NCBI RefSeq assembly: GCF_900699765.1
Contig: NZ_CAADHO010000008.1
Location: forward strand, 186,001-250,000
Direction of reading: 5' to 3'
DNA: 64,000 bases
DNA from: Desulfoluna butyratoxydans
GTDB taxonomy: Bacteria > Desulfobacterota > Desulfobacteria > Desulfobacterales > Desulfolunaceae
Numbering within the stretch: position 1 is the first letter of the stretch; each line of letters opens with the position of its first letter. Shown one piece after another: positions 42,978-51,969 of this stretch. The position numbers were made by a program, and so were the translations under genes. The notes under the pieces are model-generated. The model did not search any database, was not told where the DNA came from, and saw nothing but the letters and a program-made list of their open reading frames with translations.

Positions 42978-44145
42978 TTCGTCCACCCGGAAAAGGGGCG
43001 TTTCTCAGGCTCCGACACCCCAGAAATCTAAGCCTCCGGCCCACCGGGTCCATGCACTCCTCGGCCTGCCCGACCCCACGCTTCCCACAACCCGGGGCCG
43101 CCTTGCCGCCCCCCCGGGTACCTTCAGATACGAAGACGCCCCCCCGGGCCGTCAAGGGTCAGAGCCCGAGCCACCGGCCCCTCTGGAACACGTCGCCAGG
43201 CATTTCCGGGAGCCCCCCATTGAGGCCCACGAAACCTTCGGGGCACCAAGCCTTTCCTCCCACGGTGAAGAGAGCACCCCACCCCGCCATGGGGAGCGGA
43301 TTGAGACGGGAATCCCCTCCACCGCCCCGGAGCCATCCGCACCGGTGTCGGGCATGGAGACACCCAGGACACAAACCACTCGCCACCGGACGGCGACGCC
43401 CGAACAAAAAGTGGTCACACCGCAACCGGACGACGGAGCCTTCCATAACAAGTCCCTCCCGCACATGGACGCCACAGGTGGCACCGCCCCGCCAGCCCCA
43501 GGGCCAGTCCAGCGTGACAAAGGGTCCGTCCCCGCCCAGCACACCGGACCCGAGCCCGCCGGTGCCTCCGTCACAATGAATCCCGGCCCGTCCCGTGGCC
43601 CCGGAGATGTCGCCCCCACAACAGAGGTGGCCTCGGTGCCGTACAAGAGACGGGCCCCATCCGCCATGCCCTGTGCGGACACAGTCCCTGAGCCGCCGGG
43701 TCCAAAAAGAGACGCAGAAAAAAACCGGTCTCAAGAACCAGCTTCGCTGCTTGCCTCTGCCCCCCCGGCAAAACAGCACACAGATACGGCGGGCACACCG
43801 GAAGCCCCTATCCGGCCACCGGTCCATGGGGCGTGCGGGGAACTTTCCCCTCCCCCTCACGCCCTGGTGCCCGCCACCCCCTCAGGAGAAGACGAAGCGC
43901 CCATGGATCGCCTGCGTCGGCTCTTCCCCGGCCTCACCGCCCCAGGGACCCCGGCACCGGCGCCCCGACAAGAGGCCTCCGTCACTCCGGCCCCAGAGGC
44001 CCCGCAAGAGCCCCCCATGGAACCGCCACCCGTCACCCGCGTCATCATGGTGCAGGGGCCTGCGGCACCAAAGGGCCCCAACCGGGCAGCCACCTGGCAT
44101 CGAAGCCACGGAACGCGCCGGGCCTTGTTGAACATGATCCGATAA
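42967..44145 (+). CDS. Proline-rich, low-complexity protein of the eCIS operon
   Basis: The protein has 392 residues and is rich in Pro, Ala, Thr and charged residues almost throughout (for example PPVTRVIMVQGPAAPKGPNR near the end), so it is probably disordered. A few short ordered-looking pieces occur: HRVHALLGLPDPTLP near the N-terminus and MDRLRRLFPGLTAP near residue 315. No known domain is visible. It occupies the space between the gp26-like and DUF4255 genes, in the right strand and with an 11-nt overlap, so it is probably real, although shadow frames are also open here. It could be a linker or chaperone-like factor. The locus lacks an obvious tape measure, but this one does not look helical enough. 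Confidence 0.55.
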   Translation: MQADSSTRKRGVSQAPTPQKSKPPAHRVHALLGLPDPTLPTTRGRLAAPPGTFRYEDAPPGRQGSEPEPPAPLEHVARHFREPPIEAHETFGAPSLSSHGEESTPPRHGERIETGIPSTAPEPSAPVSGMETPRTQTTRHRTATPEQKVVTPQPDDGAFHNKSLPHMDATGGTAPPAPGPVQRDKGSVPAQHTGPEPAGASVTMNPGPSRGPGDVAPTTEVASVPYKRRAPSAMPCADTVPEPPGPKRDAEKNRSQEPASLLASAPPAKQHTDTAGTPEAPIRPPVHGACGELSPPPHALVPATPSGEDEAPMDRLRRLFPGLTAPGTPAPAPRQEASVTPAPEAPQEPPMEPPPVTRVIMVQGPAAPKGPNRAATWHRSHGTRRALLNMIR

Positions 44146-44157
44146 TTCTGGAGGACC

Positions 44158-44997
44158 GTGAGCAAATCCACAGCCATAGGCATGGTCAGCGAGTCCCTGC
44201 GCAACCTGTTGCTCGGGGAGATGACCCTCACCCCGGAGGTCGGGGTCACCCTCCTTGCCCCGGACGAGCCCGGCAGCGACAGGCGCGTAAACCTTTTTCT
44301 CTACCGCGTGGAAGAGAGCCCGTCCCTTAAGAACCTGGACTGGCAACCCCGGGCCGACGACCCGGCCCGGCTTGTACCGCCCCCGTTGTCTCTGCACCTG
44401 TTCTACCTCATGACACCCAAGGCCCTCACCGACCCCCAGACCGGCAACGTCCATGCCCACAAAATCCTGGGGGAAGCCATGCGGGTCTTCCACGCCAACC
44501 CCGTGGTGCCCGCCCCTTACCTCAGCCAGGGCCTTGAAGGCGCCCGGGAACAGATCACCATCCGGCAGGAGCCTGTGGACCTGGAGTCCATGGGCTCCAT
44601 CTGGAGCACCTTTGCCCAACCCTATCGGCTCTCGGTGGCGTATGAGGTCTCGGTGGTACAAATCGACATGCCAGCTACCCGGGAGCGCCCCGTGGGCAAG
44701 CGCGTCCTTCGCGTGGGAGTCCCCGAAGTAAAGGCACCCTTTCATCCCCCCGAGGTCACGGGCATCACCCCCGCGGCCGCGCCGGCCGGAACCGTGGTCA
44801 CGGTCACCGGCAGGCACCTTACGGGCTGGAGGGCCTATGTCTCGGTCATGCGAAGGGCCATCGACTCCGGCACGCCTTTGGCCTCCGACGCCTTTGCGGT
44901 TACCATCCCGGCGGACCTGGCCCCCGGTTTCTACGAGATGCGCATCGACATCTCCCACCTCTGCCGGAAAACCCTCTTTTTCGAGGTGACGGCGTGA
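44158..44997 (+). CDS. DUF4255 (Pvc16-like) tail terminator/cap protein
   Basis: The protein has 279 residues; GTG start with GGAGG just upstream. The N-terminal 180 residues are the Pvc16_N (DUF4255) domain: VNLFLYRVEESPSLKNLDWQ, PPPLSLHLFYLMTP and ILGEAMRVFHANPVV. The last 90 residues look like an IPT/TIG-type beta domain (PPEVTGITPAAAPAGTVVTV). Pvc16/Afp16 caps the tube and stops sheath growth. The stop overlaps the ATPase start (GTGA). Confidence 0.9.
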   Translation: MSKSTAIGMVSESLRNLLLGEMTLTPEVGVTLLAPDEPGSDRRVNLFLYRVEESPSLKNLDWQPRADDPARLVPPPLSLHLFYLMTPKALTDPQTGNVHAHKILGEAMRVFHANPVVPAPYLSQGLEGAREQITIRQEPVDLESMGSIWSTFAQPYRLSVAYEVSVVQIDMPATRERPVGKRVLRVGVPEVKAPFHPPEVTGITPAAAPAGTVVTVTGRHLTGWRAYVSVMRRAIDSGTPLASDAFAVTIPADLAPGFYEMRIDISHLCRKTLFFEVTA

Positions 44998-47216
44998 TTA
45001 TCCAAGGGGCCTCCCCCATATCAGGGACAGCATCATCACCCCACCCGGAGGAAACGGGGTACGCCAGGAACGCAGACCACCTGGCAGATGAACTCAGGCG
45101 TCTGGATCTTCTTATCCGCCATGGGGTCCTCACCCTGAGACACGGCCATGAAGCCTTCAAAGACCCGGAAGATGCCCAGTCAAGCATGGGCCTTTACATC
45201 TCCGACTCCCACGTGGACCGACTCCTCGCAGAAGAAAGCGTCCCTTCGGAGAACACGCCCGACCTCTCCGAGGTATCGGACCACCTGGAAAAAATGGGGC
45301 AGGAGATCGCCCGAAAGGTGTCGGCAAGCCTTGCCCGGGACATCCCGCTGGCACTGCCCCTCCTTGCCGGGCTCTACGACCTCTCCCCCATCGAGATCCA
45401 GGCGGTCATCATCTGCCTGGCCCCGGAACTTGACCGAAAATACGACACCCTCTACGCCTACCTCCAGGACGACATCACCCGCAAGCGGCCCAGCATGGAC
45501 CTGATCCTCTCCCTGCTCTGCCGCACCCCGGCCCAGAAATGGAGCTTAAGGGCCATCGTCTCCCGGGAGTCCCGTCTCCTGCAGCGGGGCATCCTGCAAC
45601 CGGTGGAAGACCCCCACAGCCCCTCGGGCGCCAGCGACCTGGCCACCTTCCTTCGGGTCGACCGCCGCATCACCGGTTTTCTCCTGGGCCACAACGCCCC
45701 GGATCCCCGCATCAACGCATTTGCCCGAATCGAAGAACAGGGAGACCCTATAGATCGCGTGCTGGTCCCGCCCCACGTCAAGGCCCGGGCCCTCCACCTC
45801 ATGGGCAGGCAGGCGGGCACCCCATCTGTCCTCTACCTCCACGGTCCAAAGGGGGCCGAAAAGAGACACCTTGCCCGATCCGTCTGCCGGGAGCTGGGCT
45901 GCCCCATGCTCCGCGTCGATCTCTCCCTTGTGGCCCCAGCCACCCCGGAATCAGACCACCTCATGTGGCTGGCCTTTCGAGAAGGCCTCCTCACAGGAGC
46001 CCTTCTGCTTCTGGACAACGTGCAGGCCCTCCTCTCCTCGGATGAGACCCTGCCCTTTCTAAAAAAAGTCGCCCAACGGATCACCGAATTCGCATCGCCT
46101 GTTTTTATGGCAGGGGAAGCCCCCTGGACCCGCGAAGCAGCCCTTGAAGGCCTCCCCTTTGCGTCCCTGGCCCTGCCCATCCCCCCCGTGCCCCTGCGGG
46201 AAACGGCCTGGCAGCGGGCCCTTGAGGAAAATGCCTCTGAAAACAGGGAGCCGTGGTCCGCCCTTCTTGCCCGGTGGTTCGCCCTGCCCCCCGGGCAGAT
46301 CCGGGATGCCGCCCGGTTTGCCGAGATGCAGTCCCGCATGAACAGCCCGGAGGCCCCCCTGACCCTGCCCGACCTCTTTGCCGGATGCAGGCAGCAGTCC
46401 GGCGACAGGCTGGCGGCCCTCTCCGTCCATGTCAAACCCGGCTCGTCCTGGGACGACCTTGTCCTGCCCAAGGAAAAAACCGCGCTCCTCCACGAAATCT
46501 GCGCCCAGGTCAAACACAAGGAGCGTGTGTTCTCCGACTGGGGATTCGACACCAGGGTGCACAGCGGCAAAGGTCTGAGCGTCCTGTTTTCCGGTCCTCC
46601 GGGTACGGGAAAAACCATGGCCGCCCAGGTCATCGCCCGGGACCTTCAGCTCTCCCTCTACAAAATCGACCTCTCCGGCGTGGTAAGCAAATACATCGGA
46701 GAAACCGAAAAAAACCTGGCCACCATCTTCCGGGAAGCGGAAAAAAGCCACGCCATCCTCTTTTTTGACGAAGCCGACGCCATCTTCGGCAAGCGCACGG
46801 AACTCAAAGACGCCCACGACAGATACGCCAACATCGAAACGAGCTACCTCCTCCAGAAAATGGAAGAGTACGAAGGGGTGGTGATCCTGGCCTCCAACTT
46901 CCGTTCCAACATGGACGAGGCCTTTACGCGCAGGCTGCGCTTTATCGTGGAGTTCCCTTTTCCCGATGCGGGCCTCAGGGAAAAAATCTGGAGAAACCAT
47001 GTGCCGGAAAGCGCCCCCCTGGCCGAGCCCCTTGATTTTGAGGGCCTGGCCCGCCGGTTCGAGGTGTCCGGGGGAACCATCAAGAATATTGTCCTGAACA
47101 GCGCTTTTCTGGCAGCCGAAGCAGATGAAGCCATCGCCACACGCCACATCCTCCACGGCGTCAGGCGTGAGTTCGAAAAAATGGGCAAACTCTGGACCGA
47201 CGAGGCCGAACAATGA
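44994..47216 (+). CDS. AAA+ ATPase of the injection system (Pvc15-like)
   Basis: The protein has 740 residues with a GTG start. Two ATPase-like modules are visible. The first (about residues 270-350) is degenerate: LHGPKGAEKRHLA in the Walker A place and LLLDNVQALLS at Walker B. The second (about residues 500-700) is complete: GPPGTGKT (about 533-540), ILFFDEADAIFG (about 587-598) and an arginine-finger region FTRRLRF. This is the CdC48-like architecture of eCIS ATPases, needed for cargo loading or assembly in PVC/Afp-type systems. It overlaps both neighbours by 4 nt. Confidence 0.92.
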   Translation: MIIQGASPISGTASSPHPEETGYARNADHLADELRRLDLLIRHGVLTLRHGHEAFKDPEDAQSSMGLYISDSHVDRLLAEESVPSENTPDLSEVSDHLEKMGQEIARKVSASLARDIPLALPLLAGLYDLSPIEIQAVIICLAPELDRKYDTLYAYLQDDITRKRPSMDLILSLLCRTPAQKWSLRAIVSRESRLLQRGILQPVEDPHSPSGASDLATFLRVDRRITGFLLGHNAPDPRINAFARIEEQGDPIDRVLVPPHVKARALHLMGRQAGTPSVLYLHGPKGAEKRHLARSVCRELGCPMLRVDLSLVAPATPESDHLMWLAFREGLLTGALLLLDNVQALLSSDETLPFLKKVAQRITEFASPVFMAGEAPWTREAALEGLPFASLALPIPPVPLRETAWQRALEENASENREPWSALLARWFALPPGQIRDAARFAEMQSRMNSPEAPLTLPDLFAGCRQQSGDRLAALSVHVKPGSSWDDLVLPKEKTALLHEICAQVKHKERVFSDWGFDTRVHSGKGLSVLFSGPPGTGKTMAAQVIARDLQLSLYKIDLSGVVSKYIGETEKNLATIFREAEKSHAILFFDEADAIFGKRTELKDAHDRYANIETSYLLQKMEEYEGVVILASNFRSNMDEAFTRRLRFIVEFPFPDAGLREKIWRNHVPESAPLAEPLDFEGLARRFEVSGGTIKNIVLNSAFLAAEADEAIATRHILHGVRREFEKMGKLWTDEAEQ

Positions 47217-47920
47217 GCGGCGGTTTTCCCAACACACCCAAAATCCTGCGCGGGGCCTTTGTGGAGTTTGGCTTAAGCATTCCTCCCCTTATCGTGCCCT
47301 TTCAGTTCAACCCCGTGGACCTGAAACGGAACCGGACCCTCACCTTCTCCGGCCCCGGAGCCGCGTCTTCCGCGACAGGAAACGCCGCAACCGGAGGCAC
47401 CACCACAGCCGGTCCCTCCCTGAGGCAGTTTCACCAACAGGATACCTACTCGGACCTTTTGGAGCTTCAGCGGGACCAGAAGGTAACGGTCCAGGAAGAG
47501 ACCATCCAGTTTGAGATGCGCCTGGACGCCACGGAAAAGCTTGACGAGGGAGACCCCCTGGCCAGCCAATTCGGGATCATGCCCCAGCTCTCCTCCCTGG
47601 AACTCATGCTCTACCCCAAAAAAGAGAGCTTCTTTGCCTCGGACCTGGGCTTCCGGTTCACCCGGAGAGAAAATCCCCCCATGATCCTGTTTATCTGGGG
47701 ACGAAAACGGGTCCTGCCCGTCAACATCAACAGCATGAACATCACCGAGACCGAGTTCAGCACCGACCTCAACCCCATCCGGGCCACCCTCTCCGTCTCC
47801 CTCACCGTCATCGAGGGGCCCAACCCGGTCTTCACCTATACCAAGGCCATGAAAGAGGTGATGTCCGCCTTGAACCTGGCCAACATCGCCAGCATCACCG
47901 ACGTGGTCATCCCGGGATAA
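47213..47920 (+). CDS. CIS tube-type adaptor protein (Pvc7 N-terminal domain-like)
   Basis: The protein has 235 residues. The start PPLIVPFQFNPVDLKRNR and the block ENPPMILFIWGRKRVLPVNI, with MNITETEFSTDLNPIRATLSV, match the contractile-injection-system tube-protein domain, N-terminal to LysM in Pvc7. Here the LysM-like part is a separate gene, 3 nt downstream. The Pvc7-type protein joins the tube to the central spike. The Gly/Thr/Ala-rich segment at residues about 45-70 is a flexible insert. Confidence 0.85.
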   Translation: MSGGFPNTPKILRGAFVEFGLSIPPLIVPFQFNPVDLKRNRTLTFSGPGAASSATGNAATGGTTTAGPSLRQFHQQDTYSDLLELQRDQKVTVQEETIQFEMRLDATEKLDEGDPLASQFGIMPQLSSLELMLYPKKESFFASDLGFRFTRRENPPMILFIWGRKRVLPVNINSMNITETEFSTDLNPIRATLSVSLTVIEGPNPVFTYTKAMKEVMSALNLANIASITDVVIPG

Positions 47921-47923
47921 TCC

Positions 47924-48475
47924 ATGTTTTTCAAGCATTCGAGGTACAAAAACCAGGAGACAGAGGTGGGCCCTGACGCCAGGGGCCGAAAGCTCTCGTC
48001 CGTGTCCCTTCGCCTCACCCCGGTCACCACCGGCACCGTTCGCCACACCCTCACCGACGCAGACCGCCTGGACCATCTCTCCTGGACCTGCTACCGCACC
48101 CCGCAGCTCTGGTGGCACATCGCCGACGCCAACCCCGAGTTCCTCTCCCCCCTGGAACTCATGGGCGACGGCCCCTTTCGCACGGTACGCATCCCCATGG
48201 GCTCTGGCAACACAGCGCCCCCCCCCGGACGAAGCGACCTGCTCCGCAGGCTCACCGCCCTTCCCGGGGTTGAAGACGTGCTCATGGACGAAACCGGGGA
48301 GCCCCTTCCCACTGAAGCAGCAGACGCCCCGGAAGCCACCCTGATCATCTGCTACAACCGCCTCACCACGAGCCCGGAGGAACTGGTCGCCGCCGTCACC
48401 GAGGCGGGCTGGATTGCGGGAACGGCCCAACCCGTGGAACGCACGGGCAAATCCATTGCCCTTGCGGATCTGTAA
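47924..48475 (+). CDS. LysM/gpX-like baseplate adaptor
   Basis: The protein has 183 residues. HTLTDADRLDHLSWTCYRTP and QLWWHIADANPEFLSPLEL form the LysM-like fold found in tail protein X and gp53-type baseplate proteins. The C-terminal half is variable. It probably completes the split Pvc7-like module with the preceding gene and sits at the hub-tube junction. Confidence 0.8.
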   Translation: MFFKHSRYKNQETEVGPDARGRKLSSVSLRLTPVTTGTVRHTLTDADRLDHLSWTCYRTPQLWWHIADANPEFLSPLELMGDGPFRTVRIPMGSGNTAPPPGRSDLLRRLTALPGVEDVLMDETGEPLPTEAADAPEATLIICYNRLTTSPEELVAAVTEAGWIAGTAQPVERTGKSIALADL

Positions 48476-48508
48476 ACAGGTTCACCGAAAAAGGGTCACA
48501 AAGCCGCC

Positions 48509-49615
48509 ATGGAAAACGAGCACCTTGCCATAGAGATCCAAGGGGAAGAGGCCGACGACCTCTACCCCCACCTCGTCTCGGTGGAGGTGGAAAAAGAGAC
48601 CGGGCTCACCGACACCTTTGCCATGCAGCTGACCCTCTCCTGCGATCACCAGGGGACCTGGGAACTCCTGGAAGACGAAAGGCTCAGGCCCTGGAAATCA
48701 ATCACCCTCCGGGCCGGGTTCGGCTCTGCCGACGACACCCTGTTAAACGGCTATATCACCCATATGGTCCCCATCTTCGACCCGGACCCCGGGGCCTGCG
48801 TTCTGGAGATCCGGGGTATGGACGCCTCGGTCCTCATGGACAGGGACGAAGCCCTCAAGGCCTGGCCCGATAAAAAGGACAGTGACATTGCCCGGGAGAT
48901 TTTCGAAAGCCACGGGTTTGATACAGACGTGGAGGAGACCGAAGTGGTCCATGGAGAGGCCGTCTCCACCATCATCCAGCGGGAGACCGACCTCCAGTTC
49001 CTCAGGCGCCTTGCCCTTCGTAACGGCTGCGACTGCTACATGGAGGAAGGCACCGGCTGCTTTAAAAAGCCAAACCTCAACGCAGCGCCCCAGCCTGTCC
49101 TCGCCGTCCACTTTGGTGACGAGACCACGGTCCGCAGCTTCTCCCTCTCGGTAAATGCCCTGGGCCCTGGCCGCGTCTCCATGGCCCAGGTGGACCGCCT
49201 GAACAAAGAGGTCCTTTCAACAACGATTGAATCCAACGACGTCCCGTCCCTGGGGCGCCTGGATGCATCGGCCCTTGCCCCTTCCGGAATCCAGCCGGCC
49301 ACCCTGCACCTGGACCGGAAGGTCACCACCGGCCAACCCGAAATGGACCTCTTCGCCCAGGCCATCCACCGCCGGGCCCACTGGTTCGTCACCGGCCACG
49401 GCGAAATCATGGGAAACCACTACGGCCACGTGCTCAAACCGCGCCAAACGGTGCCCATCAAAGGCATCGGCGAGACCTTCAGCGGCCTTTACGCCGTCAC
49501 CCGCGTCACCCACACCTTCACCGACGACGGCTACACCCAGCGCTTCACGGCCACGCGCAACGCCCTGGAACCCACAGGATCGGAGAGCTTTTCCGATGCC
49601 CCCTTCGAGTTGTAG
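48509..49615 (+). CDS. Baseplate hub protein, gpD/gp27-like (VgrG N-terminal family)
   Basis: The protein has 368 residues. VSVEVEKETGLTDTFAMQL, LRAGFGSADDTLLNGYITHM, EIRGMDASVLMDRDE, DIAREIFESHGF and QRETDLQFLRRLALRNGCDCYM are the hallmarks of the phage late-control gene D / gp27-like hub. The protein forms a trimeric ring that carries the spike. It ends with GIGETFSGLYAVTRVTHTFT. The spike gene follows after 13 nt. In PVC the hub and spike are one protein (Pvc8); here they are two. Confidence 0.9.
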   Translation: MENEHLAIEIQGEEADDLYPHLVSVEVEKETGLTDTFAMQLTLSCDHQGTWELLEDERLRPWKSITLRAGFGSADDTLLNGYITHMVPIFDPDPGACVLEIRGMDASVLMDRDEALKAWPDKKDSDIAREIFESHGFDTDVEETEVVHGEAVSTIIQRETDLQFLRRLALRNGCDCYMEEGTGCFKKPNLNAAPQPVLAVHFGDETTVRSFSLSVNALGPGRVSMAQVDRLNKEVLSTTIESNDVPSLGRLDASALAPSGIQPATLHLDRKVTTGQPEMDLFAQAIHRRAHWFVTGHGEIMGNHYGHVLKPRQTVPIKGIGETFSGLYAVTRVTHTFTDDGYTQRFTATRNALEPTGSESFSDAPFEL

Positions 49616-49628
49616 CCAAGGAGGATCC

Positions 49629-50393
49629 GTGTCCCTTGAACAGATGATATCCGTGCTGTCGGACAAGATAGACCACCACCACTACGGCAAGTACCGGGGC
49701 CTGGTGGTGGACAACCGGGACCCCGAGGGGCTCGGGCGTCTAAAAATAAGGGTTCCCAGCGTACTGGGCCCGGACACCGTCACAGGGTGGGCCACGGCCT
49801 GCGTGCCCTTTGGCGGGGACGCGAATCAGGGCCTGCTCTTTGTGCCGGAGGTGGGGGCCGGGGTCTGGGTGGAGTTTGAGGAAGGGAACCTGGAGTTTCC
49901 CATCTGGGTGGGCACCTACTGGAGCAAGCCCGGCGGGGAGAGCGAGGTTCCCAAACCCGTCGGCACCGACGGCGCCCAAGAAGGCGAGGTACAGGACCCG
50001 CCCACGGCCAAAATCATCAAGACAACCAAGGGCCATACCCTTCAGTTTGAGGACCGGGACGGCGACGAACGCGTCACCCTGGTGGAAGCCGGGCACAACC
50101 ATGTCCTCACCATGGACGGCAATGGCATCGCCATCACCCACGGCACCGGAGGCCACAGCATCACCCTGGCCGAGGGCGACATCAGCATCACCACCGCCTC
50201 CGGGGCAACGGTGACCCTCACCCGGTCCGGCGTGTCCGTGGACGCCGGAGCCGGAACCGTGGAAGTCAAGGGGAGCGCCGTAAGACTCGGCTCGGCATCG
50301 GCACCCGTGACCCGCATCGGGGACAGTGGCATCGGCAACCTGGGCGCCCCGGTGGTCATGAGCGTCACCGGCAACACCCAGGTGTTTGCCTGA
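49629..50393 (+). CDS. gp5/VgrG-like spike protein (OB-fold plus beta-helix)
   Basis: The protein has 254 residues; GTG start with AAGGAGGA 3-4 nt upstream. Upstream in-frame sequence belongs to the hub gene in another frame. The N-terminal OB-fold is gp5-type: RGLVVDNRDPEGLGRLKIRV and GVWVEFEEGNLEFPIWVGTYW. The C-terminal 110 residues carry short repeats such as TLVEAGHNHVLTMDGNGIAI, TLAEGDISITTASGATVTLT and SGVSVDAGAGTVEVKGSAV, which form the spike beta-helix. It is the piercing tip of the tube. No separate PAAR tip is seen. Confidence 0.9.
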   Translation: MSLEQMISVLSDKIDHHHYGKYRGLVVDNRDPEGLGRLKIRVPSVLGPDTVTGWATACVPFGGDANQGLLFVPEVGAGVWVEFEEGNLEFPIWVGTYWSKPGGESEVPKPVGTDGAQEGEVQDPPTAKIIKTTKGHTLQFEDRDGDERVTLVEAGHNHVLTMDGNGIAITHGTGGHSITLAEGDISITTASGATVTLTRSGVSVDAGAGTVEVKGSAVRLGSASAPVTRIGDSGIGNLGAPVVMSVTGNTQVFA

Positions 50394-50420
50394 AACGCAT
50401 CGTAACGAGCCGCTAAAACA

Positions 50421-50590
50421 AGCCGAGGTGAGCCACCTCGAAAGCATATTGCCATTGCGCTGTGCCCTTCGTTCCTCAGGGCAAAGCGCAATGGCCTTCG
50501 GCTCGGGCTACGCCCGACATAAACGTTGATGCTCTGTGCGGGCTGCCTCACAAGCTTCGACGTCACAGGATACGTTGTCGCGCCTCCGGT
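50421..50590. repeat. Dispersed repeat, type B
   Basis: It starts GCCGAGGTGAGCCACCTCG, has arms CATTGCGC/GCGCAATGG, then CTTCGGCTCGGGCTACGCCC and CGACATAAACGTTGATG. The last 100 nt match 32222-32330 in inverse orientation. Confidence 0.75.
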
Positions 50591-50725
50591 AACGCTGGTT
50601 GACTGGTGACAGGCCGAAACGGGCGCAGGCGGCTTCCTCGGGGGAAATCATATGTGCCTTTGATGTTCATTGACCTGAATCTGTTTTTTTAAACCTGTTT
50701 GTTAAACTTTTTAGTAACTATTCAG

Positions 50726-50890
50726 TTTGCCTCCGGCGGGTCGCTTTTTTGAAAAAAAGCTCCGCAAAAAACGAAGCGCGGGTGCGAAAAAGTGGAAATT
50801 ATTTCGGCGGAGCCTGGAAAGGCTTGCTTAAAACCTGTTTGTCAAACTTTTTAAAAGTTTGGCCCCCGGCAGGGCCGCCGGAGGCTTGTT
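50726..50890. repeat. Composite type A repeat with inverted ends
   Basis: This roughly 165-nt element has GCCTCCGGCGGG at one end and CCGCCGGAGGC at the other. It reads: GTCGCTTTTTTGAAAAAAAG, CTCCGCAAAAAACG, a middle part, CTGTTTGTCAAACTTTTTAA, AAGTTTGGCCCCCGGCAGGG. It is the mirror image of the copy at 51728-51890. Confidence 0.75.
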
Positions 50891-50935
50891 TAAACCGAGT
50901 CATTCACGTTTTTCTATGTTTTTAAGGAGAGTGCC

Positions 50936-51334
50936 ATGGGGCTCGGGCCCAACCATGAGATTGCCACAACCGAATTCATCAACGCCATGCGCGCCCGCCT
51001 GGAACGGGAAGACGAGAGCCTGGGCAAGAACATGGACGAGCCCGCGGTCCGTGAGAACATGGGAGCCCTGGCCGAGGCGGTCTACCGCATTGTCACCGCC
51101 CACACCGACGCGGTTTCATCCTCCCAGGAGGATCCCCCGTTCTGGGAGTGGGTGGACCAGACCCACCGCTGGCTGCAGTCGCTGGCCCAGTGGCAGAAAG
51201 GGGTGGCTGAGGCCGTGGACCAATGGGCCGCAGAAACGCCTGCAAACCTTCAGCTCAAGGCGGACCTGGCTGCCCTCCCCCAGCCCGGGGAGCTCCCGGA
51301 TCCCCCCACAGCCCTTAAAGGACGCCTCGCATGA
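50936..51334 (+). CDS. Small unknown protein of the eCIS operon
   Basis: The protein has 132 residues and AAGGAGAG precedes the ATG. It is predicted mostly helical (INAMRARLEREDESLGKNMD, LAEAVYRIVTAHTDAV, WVDQTHRWLQSLAQWQKGVA). No family is recognised. Its stop overlaps the gp25 start by 4 nt, so it belongs to the baseplate set by position. Confidence 0.7.
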   Translation: MGLGPNHEIATTEFINAMRARLEREDESLGKNMDEPAVRENMGALAEAVYRIVTAHTDAVSSSQEDPPFWEWVDQTHRWLQSLAQWQKGVAEAVDQWAAETPANLQLKADLAALPQPGELPDPPTALKGRLA

Positions 51335-51696
51335 CCGCCCGCACCGCCTTTGGGTTTCCCTTTTCCGTCACCAAGGCCGGTGGCATCACCGCCACAGGAG
51401 GGGACGAAGCCATCCGGGGAAAGATCATCCAGGTCCTCTTTACGGCCCCCGGCGAGCGGGTTCGCCTGCCCGAATTCGGCTGCGGGCTCTTCAACCTCGT
51501 CTTCGAAGGCAACAACCCGGTGCTGGCAGCCGCCGTGGAGTTCACCATCGGCCACGCCCTCATGCGATGGATGGGAGATGAAATCACCGTGGAGGGCGTC
51601 AACGTCTCCCACCAGGACGAAACCGTCACCATCGAGGTGGCCTACACCCAAACGCAGGACCAGACCCGCCAGGCCGTGCGCGTTCATTTTAAATAG
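51331..51696 (+). CDS. gp25/GPW-like baseplate wedge protein (Pvc9 type)
   Basis: The protein has 121 residues. GFPFSVTKAGGITATGGDEA, IRGKIIQVLFTAPGERVRLP and EFGCGLFNLVFEGN match the gp25 family, where PGER..P..G.GL is the core. The protein initiates sheath polymerisation from the baseplate. It is flanked by two composite repeats in opposite orientation. Confidence 0.92.
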   Translation: MTARTAFGFPFSVTKAGGITATGGDEAIRGKIIQVLFTAPGERVRLPEFGCGLFNLVFEGNNPVLAAAVEFTIGHALMRWMGDEITVEGVNVSHQDETVTIEVAYTQTQDQTRQAVRVHFK

Positions 51697-51727
51697 TAAA
51701 AAAACGAGTAACCATTCAGCCCGAAAC

Positions 51728-51890
51728 AGCCTCCGGCGGCCCTGCCGGGGGCCAAACTTTTGAAAAGTTTGACAAACAGGTTTTTGTTTATTGAGGATTC
51801 GGCCCTGCAGGGCATACCCCCTCTCCATGATTACCGGAAAATTTTTGCGGAGCTTTTTTCAAAAAGCGACCCGCCGGAGGCAACTGAATG
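51728..51890. repeat. Composite type A repeat, mirror copy
   Basis: It reads GCCTCCGGCGGCCCTGCCGG, then CAAACTTTTGAAAAGTTTG (a nearly perfect palindrome), ACAAACAG, a middle part, TTTTGCGGAGCTTTTTTCAA, and CCGCCGGAGGC. AACTGAATG follows. It is inverted relative to 50726-50890. Confidence 0.8.
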
Positions 51891-51969
51891 TTTAAATGCG
51901 TTGGCCCTGCTACGTTGACAATTGAAGGCAAACGGGTGCTGAATCGTTTCAAAAAAATCGGGAAATAAC

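Larger units (their letters stand above)
50394..50935. other. Intergenic gap inside the eCIS operon, filled by repeats
   Basis: This 542-nt gap holds no gene. It contains a type B repeat (50421-50590) and a composite type A repeat (50726-50890) with the bordering motif AGTAACTATTCAGTT just before it. The operon is otherwise tightly packed, so the gap may separate transcription units. Confidence 0.6.
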
